Source of the DNA: Armatimonadota bacterium
GTDB lineage: Bacteria > Armatimonadota > Hebobacteria > GCA-020354555 > CP070648
Reading direction: 5' to 3'
NCBI GenBank assembly: GCA_020354555.1
Contig: CP070648.1
Location: 1,059,154-1,102,973 of the forward strand
Length of the DNA stretch: 43,820 nt
In this document: in pieces, positions 16,433 through 23,929 of the stretch
How positions within the stretch are numbered: position 1 is the stretch's first letter
Layout: each line of letters begins with the position of its first letter
Made by a program: the position numbers and the translations under genes
The notes under the pieces: generated by a model
Told to the model about the DNA's origin: nothing
The model's input: the letters and a program-made list of their open reading frames with translations, nothing else
Databases searched by the model: none

Positions 16433-18364
16433 TCAGGCGCCAACCAGGCTTATCTTCTGCTGGTTGGTGCGCTTGTCCGCGTACATCGCGGCGTCAGCGG
16501 CGGCAATCAACGCGTGCAGGTCCTCCGCCTCGTCGGGGAACGTGGCGACGCCGATGCTGACTCGCAGCCGGACCGCTTGGTTGTTGCGGAAACGCGGCCG
16601 GTGATCGCGTACCGCGGCCTGAATACGGTCGGCAATGACGCGCGCTTGATCGTGCCCGGTCGCGGGAAGGACGACGAAGAACTCGTCGCCCGCGTGACGC
16701 GCTACGACGTCGTACTCGCGCACCGCGTGCTGGAATATGCGCCCCAACTCGCACAGCGTCTGATCGCCGGCCTGGTGGCCGAAGGTATCGTTGATGGACT
16801 TGAAATCATCTACGTCGAGGCCGAGCAGCGAGAGCGGCTGCTCCTGCCTGCGCGCGCGGCTCATCTCCTGCTCCAGCAGCATGTACAGGCAGCGCGCGTT
16901 GGGCAGACCCGTCAGATTATCGGTGAGCGCTGACTCCTTGGTACGCTCGAACTCGCGCGCGTTTTCAACCGCCAACGAGGCCTGGCGCGCGACAATGCTC
17001 AGCAAGCGCTGGTGGTCCTCGGTAAAGACCTGCTTCTGCGTGTGGTAGAGGCTGATAACGCCGATAATCTCGCGCTCGTGAGTCAGAGGCACCGCAAGCA
17101 CGGACTCGAGATCCCCGCCGCTCGGCCCCGGGCGCGCCCACTCCAGGTCGGTCCCCGGATCGTCGCCGCGCATGGGCAGCCCGCTGCCGGCAACCTTGCC
17201 GCTGACGCCCTCACCGACAGGAATTGTCATGCCGACGAGTTCGTTCTCGCGCAAGCCTTGGGCGAACTCGGCGCGGATTGCCGTGCGCGCCTCGTCGAGC
17301 AGGAAAACGATGCACGTCGAGTAATCCACGACTTTCTTCGTCTTGCTCGCAATCAGGTTGAGCGTTTCCTGAACATTGAGCGTGGCGCTCATGGTCTGAG
17401 CGACATCGTAGAGCGCGAACAGCTCTTGCTGCGCGCTCGCGATGTCGTCATGGATCGAGTCCGGGGCGACCACCCGTGCTGCGCGCCGCGCGGCCTCGAC
17501 GCCGATGTATATCGGTTCCAGGCCGCCGGCCCGGGCGATGCTGACGAAGGCGGCGACCACCTCGGGGTCGAACTCAGTGCCCGCGCGCGCCTCGACGTGG
17601 GCGAGCGCATCGTCCGGGGGCATCGCCTCGCGATAGGGCCGCGGGGACACCAAGGCGTCATACACGTTGGCGACGGACAGTATGCGCGCGCCAAGGGATA
17701 TCTCCACGCCCTGCTGGCCGTCCGGATAACCGCTGCCGTCGAAGCACTCGTGGTGGTGCTCCACGATGGGCAACACGTTATGGGGGAACTTGATCGGCTC
17801 CAGAATGCGCTTGCCCACCCGGGTGTGACTCTGTACCTTGCGCTCTTCCTCTTCGGTCAAACGCTCGGGCTTGTTCAGGATGTGCTCGGGAACTGCGAGC
17901 TTGCCGATGTCGTGGAGCAGGGCGGCGATGCGGATCGCCTCGATCTCGGAGTCGTCCACTCCCATCTCCCGAGCGGTGGCAAGGGCAGCTTGCTGCACGC
18001 GCTCGAGATGGCCCTGGCTCATGCGATCCTTGGAGTTGATGGCAACGGCCAACGTGCGGATAATCGAATTACTGAGGTCCTCGATATTCCGCCTGCGGTC
18101 GAGCGCGCGCTCGATGCGCTCGACGTACAACTCGCGGAGGCAGTGAAGCAGGAACAACAGCGCGAGCAACGCCATCGCAGCGAAGAGGAGCAGCTCGGGA
18201 ATGGTCAACTCCGGCATCACCAGCCAGGATGATGCCTGCAACACGAGCGTTGTAATGCAGGCGGCAAGTACAATAGCACGCACCACCCAGTCCGTGCGGT
18301 TGCGCCGGAAACTGAGCCACAAATCGTTGCCGCCTGCCGAAAGGCGCAGGGCATGGTCGTTCAT
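16433..18364 (-). CDS. Membrane-anchored HD-GYP, GAF and GGDEF-type cyclic-di-GMP signalling protein
   Basis: 643 residues. Two membrane segments (about 27-48 and 55-75) anchor it. Then comes an HD-GYP phosphodiesterase domain (about 95-290) with ALLHDIGK (H151, D152), HHHECFDGSGYPDG and SVANVYDAL. A GAF sensor follows (about 310-475, TLNVQETLNLIASKTKKVVD to QASLAVENA). Last is a diguanylate cyclase domain (about 485-640) with LDVDDFKSINDTFGHQAGD. The catalytic signature is AGDEF (558-562) rather than GGDEF. REYD (549-552), five residues before it, is an RxxD inhibitory site. The protein could both make and break cyclic-di-GMP, with the GAF domain sensing a ligand or partner. Start ATG 18364 has only a weak GGAAG; no target gene is adjacent. 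Confidence 0.92.
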   Translation of the reverse strand: MNDHALRLSAGGNDLWLSFRRNRTDWVVRAIVLAACITTLVLQASSWLVMPELTIPELLLFAAMALLALLFLLHCLRELYVERIERALDRRRNIEDLSNSIIRTLAVAINSKDRMSQGHLERVQQAALATAREMGVDDSEIEAIRIAALLHDIGKLAVPEHILNKPERLTEEEERKVQSHTRVGKRILEPIKFPHNVLPIVEHHHECFDGSGYPDGQQGVEISLGARILSVANVYDALVSPRPYREAMPPDDALAHVEARAGTEFDPEVVAAFVSIARAGGLEPIYIGVEAARRAARVVAPDSIHDDIASAQQELFALYDVAQTMSATLNVQETLNLIASKTKKVVDYSTCIVFLLDEARTAIRAEFAQGLRENELVGMTIPVGEGVSGKVAGSGLPMRGDDPGTDLEWARPGPSGGDLESVLAVPLTHEREIIGVISLYHTQKQVFTEDHQRLLSIVARQASLAVENAREFERTKESALTDNLTGLPNARCLYMLLEQEMSRARRQEQPLSLLGLDVDDFKSINDTFGHQAGDQTLCELGRIFQHAVREYDVVARHAGDEFFVVLPATGHDQARVIADRIQAAVRDHRPRFRNNQAVRLRVSIGVATFPDEAEDLHALIAAADAAMYADKRTNQQKISLVGA

Positions 18365-18463
18365 ATGTCACATGAATCTTCCATATTTGAGCGTGCATTC
18401 TCAGGGCCGCCGAGGCACAACGGGAGCCCACTCATCCCCTGCGGCGACCGGTGGCTACGACGT

Positions 18464-18492
18464 TTGACAGGCGCAGCAGGCCCGACTATAAT
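18464..18492 (+). promoter_or_regulatory. Perfect-consensus sigma-70 promoter for the phosphomutase gene
   Basis: TTGACA (18464-18469), exactly 17 bases, then TATAAT (18487-18492). Transcription should start near 18499, giving a leader of about 26 bases that carries AAGGAG just before ATG 18525. The match to consensus implies strong constitutive expression. Confidence 0.85.
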
Positions 18493-18524
18493 TGCGCCGC
18501 GCGATATCGCGCGTAAGGAGTGCC

Positions 18525-19919
18525 ATGTCACCCCACGGCGAGGCGAACGGTCTTCGGGTGAGCTACTCGGGTGTGCGCGGCATCTACGGGGAGTCGCTGA
18601 CCACGCTCGTTGCCGCTCGTTTCGCCGAGGCGTTCGCACGACTGGCGACCAGATACCGCCCCAAACCGACCGTCATCATCGGCCGCGACACGCGGCCGTC
18701 AGGCGAAGAACTGCTGCCGGCGGTCATCGCGGGGCTCACGCGTCTGCCGTGTTCTCTGATAGACGTCGGCGTCGTGCCCAGCCCCACCGTGCAGGTCGCG
18801 ATGGCCGAGTTGGGTGCGCAGGCAGCCATCATCGTCACCGCCAGCCACAACCCTCCGGAGTGGAATGGCTTCAAGTTCCTCATTGGGCCGCACAATATCG
18901 TTCTCAACGGGGAGCAGACGCGGGAGTTGTTCCAGTTGTCCCGGGATGCATCGCGCGAGATGGAGTCCCCCCAGTCGAGCGCGGCGCCCAGCAGGAACCG
19001 GGAGGCCCTCGATGCGCATCTGCGGCGCGTCCTCGACCAGGTTGACGTGGAGGCCATCAAGCGCCGCCGCTTCAAAGTAGCGGTTGATTCCTGTCTCGGC
19101 GCAGGGGAGGAAGTGACGGCCTCGCTGGCGGACGCGCTTGGTTGCACTGTCGTGCCCGTGCGCGTGGAGCGGAATTCGGAACCTGTCGCCGCTCACCTCG
19201 GCGCGCTGCGAGCGTACGTCGTCGAGAACGAGTGCGACATCGGCGTCGCGCAGGATCTCGATGCCGATCGCCTCGCACTCGTCACTGAGACAGGCGAGGC
19301 GATCGGTGAGGAGTGCACACTCGCCTTCGCGGTTGACCACCTGCTTCGGCGCTTCGGCGGGGCCGCACCTGTCGTGGTCAGAAACAGTTCGACCAGCCGT
19401 ATGATTGATGACTTGTGTGCGGCCCACGGGGCGGAGCTGCGCGAAGTCAGGGTGGGGGAGGTCAACCTGTCGCAGGCCATGATCGAATTGACGGAGCAAG
19501 GGCGCACGGTATTCGGTGGGGAGGGCAACGGCGGCGTAATCTACCCGCCGGTGTGTTTTGGGCGAGACAGCCTCATCGGCATCGCGCTGATCCTCGAGTA
19601 CGCCGCGCGAGCGGGCCGGCCCCTCTCCGAACTCCATGCGGCGCTCCCTCAATACCACATCATCAAGCGCAAGCTCGAAGGCCTGGACGGGCACCGCTTG
19701 GACGAGGCGCTGGCGCGAGTCAAGCGACTGTTTGCTGCGGAAACGCTCTCTGAGTTTGATGGCCTCAAGTTCACTTTCTCCGATGGCGCGTGGTGCCAGG
19801 TGCGCCCGTCGAATACCGAGCCTATAGTCCGAGTCATCGCCGAGGCGCGCTCGCCCGCGACCGCCGAGCAGTTGTACCGCCAGGTCGAGAGCGAGGTCGC
19901 CCCGTTGCTGCACAGATAG
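18525..19919 (+). CDS. glmM: Alpha-D-phosphohexomutase, probable phosphoglucosamine mutase
   Basis: 464 residues of the phosphohexomutase family. GlmM turns glucosamine-6-phosphate into glucosamine-1-phosphate for UDP-GlcNAc and the cell wall. The four active-site elements are all present: the phosphoserine loop TASHNPPEWNGFK (S107), the Mg site DLDADR (D244, D246, D248), the sugar-recognition loop GGEGNGGVIYP, and the phosphate loop RPSNTEPIVRVIAEA. The SGVRGIYGESLT start resembles the archaeal-like GlmM/phosphomannomutase branch, so phosphomannomutase or phosphoglucomutase activity is possible. ATG 18525 has AAGGAG 4 bases upstream; the longer frame would lie before the transcript start. 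A perfect 14-base palindrome, GATAGCCGGCTATC (19915-19928), overlaps its stop. Confidence 0.88.
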   Translation: MSPHGEANGLRVSYSGVRGIYGESLTTLVAARFAEAFARLATRYRPKPTVIIGRDTRPSGEELLPAVIAGLTRLPCSLIDVGVVPSPTVQVAMAELGAQAAIIVTASHNPPEWNGFKFLIGPHNIVLNGEQTRELFQLSRDASREMESPQSSAAPSRNREALDAHLRRVLDQVDVEAIKRRRFKVAVDSCLGAGEEVTASLADALGCTVVPVRVERNSEPVAAHLGALRAYVVENECDIGVAQDLDADRLALVTETGEAIGEECTLAFAVDHLLRRFGGAAPVVVRNSSTSRMIDDLCAAHGAELREVRVGEVNLSQAMIELTEQGRTVFGGEGNGGVIYPPVCFGRDSLIGIALILEYAARAGRPLSELHAALPQYHIIKRKLEGLDGHRLDEALARVKRLFAAETLSEFDGLKFTFSDGAWCQVRPSNTEPIVRVIAEARSPATAEQLYRQVESEVAPLLHR

Positions 19920-19956
19920 CCGGCTATCCTCATCACGCCGTGCGGTACACCCGCAG

Positions 19957-22482
19957 ATGGGAAATCGAGCACCGCTAGTGGATCAGTCCGTAAGTGCAGC
20001 GCCCCGTGTTGACCCTGGTCGTCCCCCGGCAACCCCTGTACCGGACGGGCCGTGCGACGCGCAGCATCTGGATCCCGCCGCGCCGTGGCGCCGTTTCGCC
20101 GCGTCGGTCCTCGACACAGCGGTACTGCTCTTGTGGAGCGCCTTCATCTTCCTCGTTGCCGTCGCGCTTGCTCCTGAGTCTGCTGCCGGCCTGCCGCTGC
20201 CGTTCATCGGAATGGCGTCCGCTGTCCTCTATCTGACCATCGGATGGGCGATCTGGGGCATGACACTCGGCAAGTGGGCGCTCGGCATTCGTGTGGTCAC
20301 CGCCGATGGAAGCCGCCTGTCGTGGGGACGCGCTGCCGCACGCACGGCCGCCTTCCTAGTGGCGTCGGCGCCGCTGAAAGCCGGGCTCGCCGCCATTCTG
20401 TGGGATCGCGGGCGGCGCGGGTGGCACGACCACATCGCGGCGACGATGGTGGTCGCAACTCGAACGGCGCATAACCGGCGTGCCGCGCGTGCCTTCCACC
20501 CCGAGGCCGACAGCCACCGCAGCGAAGCCGACGTCGCCGGACCTACGTCCGCGCTTCTCCCTGGCCGCCCGTCGCGGCACAGCCGCCTGCTTGCCTGCGG
20601 CATGGGCTTCGCCTACCTCCTGCTTGCGCTTGCGCTCACGATGCCCCTCGCATTGCACTTCTCGACGCACATTCCTGGCGCTCCAGTGGAGGGTCTCGAG
20701 CAAGACGGCTATATGTTCCTTTGGGACTACTGGTGGGTGAAGACGTCGCTCGGAGACCCCGATCTGCATGTGATGTCCACTCGCTACCTGTTCTGGCCGC
20801 AGGAAGTCAGCCTACGCTATCACACCCTCGTACTGCTGCACTCAACTGGCGCAGCAGCGCTGCAAAACGCATTGCACCTGGTGCAGACATACAATGTGTT
20901 GCTCATCCTCGCGCTTGGCGCGAGCGCGTGGAGCGCGTTTCTGTTGTGCCGCTATGTCACCGGCAGCACGGCGGCGGGCGCCATCGCCGGGCTCGCGTTC
21001 GGCTTCTGCCCATTCATGACGACGCACGCACTGGCACATCAGAACCTGATCGCCGCCGAATGGCTGGCGCCGTTCGCGTATTGCGCGCTGCGCGCCCTGG
21101 AAGAGCGTCGGGCGCGCTACCTCATCGGTGCAGGCATCTCGTGGGCGCTCATCGGACTGTGCGAGTGGTACTACTTCCTATACGCGGCCATGCTGCTCGC
21201 CATCTTGGTCGCAGCCGGGATCGCGCGTTATCCACGCCGTTGGGCGGGAGCGGCGGCCATCGCGCTCGGCGTAGTCACTCTGGGCGTGGCGTTGCTGTCC
21301 CCCCTGCTCGTGCCAATGCTGGTCGAGCGCGCGCAGGGGGCGTACATGCAGCAACCGCTGGGGCGCGGCGCGGCGCTCGGCGGGCAGCCGGGGCTGTACC
21401 TCACACCTGCCTTCACGCACCCGCTGCTCGGGCGGGCGGGCGGCCGCATACTGCGCGCGCTCGGATACAGCCGCGCCGAGGCCACTGTCTACCTTGGCCT
21501 CGTCGTGCTCGCGCTGGCGCTGACCGGACTTGCTTTCCGCAGCCGACGCCTAATGCCGTGGACTGCCGGTGCCGCATTCTTCCTCGTCCTCGCTCTTGGC
21601 CCCCACCTGCGCCTCGGCGACCGCACGCAGTTCAACGCCCTGACGCTCCTGTTGGTCGGCGGTGCACCGGGCAATGGGCTTGATCTCCCGGTCACCGCAG
21701 GGCTGTCCTCGCGACTGGCGATGGAACTCGTCGGCGGCGGCGGTTTCCTCACGGCCCAGGAGCGTATCGCTTTGCCGTACCTCTGGCTGTGGAAGTACGT
21801 GCCGATCACCAAGCTTGCGGCGGTTCCCACGCGGGCCGTCCTGCCCGCCATGCTGTGCCTCGCCGTGATGGCGGCGGCCGGGCTGGCGGCGGTGCTCGAG
21901 GGCCGCAAACCGCGGAGCCGCCTGCTCATCGCAGGCGCAGCGGGGGCGCTCGTGCTCTTCGAGTTCATGCCGGCGCCATATCCACTGAGAGACGTGCGGG
22001 CTCCGTCGTTCTATCAGAGACTCGCCCAGCACCGAGGCATGTTTGCCGTCGCCGAAGTACCGCTGTTCGGCGATTGCATGATCGCCATGTACTACCAGAC
22101 CGTCCATCACAAGCCGATCCTCGCGGGTCATGTATCGCGTCTGCCGCCACACGCGCTGGATTTCGTACGCGGGAACGCCCTGCTCAGCGACCTGCAGCCG
22201 GAGCGCCCCGCACCACCCGGCGAGCCGGTGCTGCGGCTCACCCGCGCCGGGGTGCTCGCGGAGGACTTGGGAGAGCTGCGGGCGATATACGGTCCTGCGC
22301 TGGCGGAAGCGCGGGAAGCAGGCGTCGGCCTCATCGTGGCTCACGAGAACATGCTCACGCCGCGCGACGTCAGGGCGCTTGATCGTGTTCTTTGCGACGC
22401 GCTTGACGTCCAGCGCAGGCAGCATCCGGGCGAAATCATTGCATACCACGTCGGGACAGCGTCGCTGCCGCGCCGGCAATGA
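19957..22482 (+). CDS. RDD-domain / glycosyltransferase-like polytopic membrane fusion protein
   Basis: 841 residues. Residues about 40-175 form an RDD domain: PWRRFAASVLDTAVLLL, then GMTLGKWALGIRVVTADG and WHDHIAATMVV. After a charged linker (about 175-210) come around ten further hydrophobic segments, starting LLACGMGFAYLLLALALTM. These match multi-spanning glycosyltransferase-like or mannosyltransferase-like proteins with the DQDGY-type first loop (here EQDGYMFLWDYWWVK). A soluble C-terminal part follows (about 690-841, FAVAEVPLFGDCMIAMYYQT). It begins 37 bases after the phosphomutase stop and has no strong ribosome-binding site at ATG 19957, so it is probably read through. The lipid-linked sugar donor expected of such enzymes is an inference only. 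Confidence 0.72.
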   Translation: MGNRAPLVDQSVSAAPRVDPGRPPATPVPDGPCDAQHLDPAAPWRRFAASVLDTAVLLLWSAFIFLVAVALAPESAAGLPLPFIGMASAVLYLTIGWAIWGMTLGKWALGIRVVTADGSRLSWGRAAARTAAFLVASAPLKAGLAAILWDRGRRGWHDHIAATMVVATRTAHNRRAARAFHPEADSHRSEADVAGPTSALLPGRPSRHSRLLACGMGFAYLLLALALTMPLALHFSTHIPGAPVEGLEQDGYMFLWDYWWVKTSLGDPDLHVMSTRYLFWPQEVSLRYHTLVLLHSTGAAALQNALHLVQTYNVLLILALGASAWSAFLLCRYVTGSTAAGAIAGLAFGFCPFMTTHALAHQNLIAAEWLAPFAYCALRALEERRARYLIGAGISWALIGLCEWYYFLYAAMLLAILVAAGIARYPRRWAGAAAIALGVVTLGVALLSPLLVPMLVERAQGAYMQQPLGRGAALGGQPGLYLTPAFTHPLLGRAGGRILRALGYSRAEATVYLGLVVLALALTGLAFRSRRLMPWTAGAAFFLVLALGPHLRLGDRTQFNALTLLLVGGAPGNGLDLPVTAGLSSRLAMELVGGGGFLTAQERIALPYLWLWKYVPITKLAAVPTRAVLPAMLCLAVMAAAGLAAVLEGRKPRSRLLIAGAAGALVLFEFMPAPYPLRDVRAPSFYQRLAQHRGMFAVAEVPLFGDCMIAMYYQTVHHKPILAGHVSRLPPHALDFVRGNALLSDLQPERPAPPGEPVLRLTRAGVLAEDLGELRAIYGPALAEAREAGVGLIVAHENMLTPRDVRALDRVLCDALDVQRRQHPGEIIAYHVGTASLPRRQ

Positions 22483-22565
22483 CCAAACGACTCAACTGGC
22501 ACCGCCGGTAGGGCGCCGTTCGGCTCGACTCGGTTCGGATCGCCTGCCGGGACCTCGTCGGAAAT

Positions 22566-22596
22566 CCGGGCCGGTCGAGGCCCTCGACCGGTCCGG
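22566..22596. terminator. Strong hairpin between converging genes (likely bidirectional terminator)
   Basis: Fourteen paired bases (22566-22579 with 22583-22596, one G-U pair) enclose a 3-base loop. It sits in the 139-base gap between the stop of the RDD fusion gene and the stop of the opposing repeat-protein gene, the right place to end both transcripts. No long T-tract follows. Confidence 0.6.
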
Positions 22597-22621
22597 CTCA
22601 CGGTGTCGTGGCAGCGCCGAT

Positions 22622-23929
22622 CTACTGCGGCTGAAGGTTGAAATTCACGTACGTCGTCGCGCCGCCGGCGACGGGGATGTCCTTCCTGGTCTGCCCGAGA
22701 TAACCGCTCTTGCTTGCCCCGACGACGTACGTCGCAGGCGGCAGGTCGCTGTCCATCTCGTAGATCCCCCACGGGGCGGTCGTCGTCGCCGTCGCCCACA
22801 TGACGCCGCCGCTCCGCGCGACCACCGTCGCGCCCACAATCGGCGTCCCCGACACGCCATCCTTGACTTGCCCCCTGAGCTTGCCGGAGCGCTCGAGGCT
22901 GAAGTTGACGAACGTGGTGGACCCGGACGTGATGCCGACGCCGAACTTGTACTGGCGCACGTACCCCGTCTTGGATGCACGCACGAGATATGAGCCAGTT
23001 GCGAGATCCTGGTTGATCTCGTAGATCCCGTACGGCGGCTGGCTCGTGCCGCTCGTCCAGACGGCGCCGTAGTCGAACACGTCAACCGTCGCGCCCGCCA
23101 GCGGCGCATCCGCGGTCGCGTCGCGCACCTGGCCCTTCAACGTGCCCGAGACCTCGAGCGCGAAGTTGACGAACGTGGTCACGCCGGCGGTCACGGTGAT
23201 GTTCCACTTGGTCTGGCGTACGTACCCCGACTTGGCGGCAGCCACCTTGTATAGGCCCGGCGGCAGGTTCGCCGCGATCTCGTATATGCCGCTGGCGTCT
23301 GTCGTCGCCACGCCCTTTACCTCGTCGTCCACGTAGGCCGTCACAGTGGCCCCCGCGATGGTGGTCGTCGTGCCCGCCACGCGCACCTGCCCTTTGAGCG
23401 CGCCGGATTGGTCGAGGAAGAAGTTGCAGTAGCTCGTGCTGCCCTCAGTGACGCCGATGCCGGCTTTGGTCTGGCTCACATACCCGGCCTTGCTCGCCTT
23501 GACGACGTAGCTCCCGGTCGGCAGGTCCCTGGCGAGCGTATAGACTCCGTTGGGACCCGTCCACGCGGTGGCCTTGAGCGCACCGCCGAGATACGCCTCG
23601 ACCTGCGCGCCGTTTATCGGGGTACTCGCGGCCTTGGCCTTGACCTGGCCCATGAGCGTCCCCGACGCGCTCAGGTTGAAGTTGCAGTAACTGGTGGCAC
23701 CCTCGGTAACGAAGATGCTGATCTTGGTCTGGCTTAGGAAACCGTCCCCGCTTGCGACGACTGTATAGTTGCCCTCCCGCAGCTTCTGCGTGATCTCGTA
23801 AATGCCGTTGGCGGCGGTCGTCCCCGAGGCGACCGGAGTCGTGCCGAGGTACGCCGTGACCTCCGCGCCGACGATGTTAGTCGTGGTGCCGGCAATGCGC
23901 ACCTGGCCTTTCAGCTCACCCGTCGGGCT
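22622..23929 (-). repeat. Five tandem ~260-bp coding repeats
   Basis: The repeat units are 23672-23929, 23414-23671, 23156-23413, 22895-23155 and 22622-22894 (the last including the tail QPQ and the stop). Each encodes 86-90 residues opening with S-G-x-L-x-G-Q-V and closing with Y/F-x-N-F-x-L. Two units carry a single Cys (SYCNF) where the other three have FVNF or YVNF. An older sixth unit lies just upstream. Sequence drift between units shows the array is not recent. Confidence 0.85.

Noticed and set aside
22622-23929. CRISPR-like or satellite array
   Set aside because: Units of about 260 bases are in frame, diverged and encode protein domains; there are no short identical repeats with spacers.
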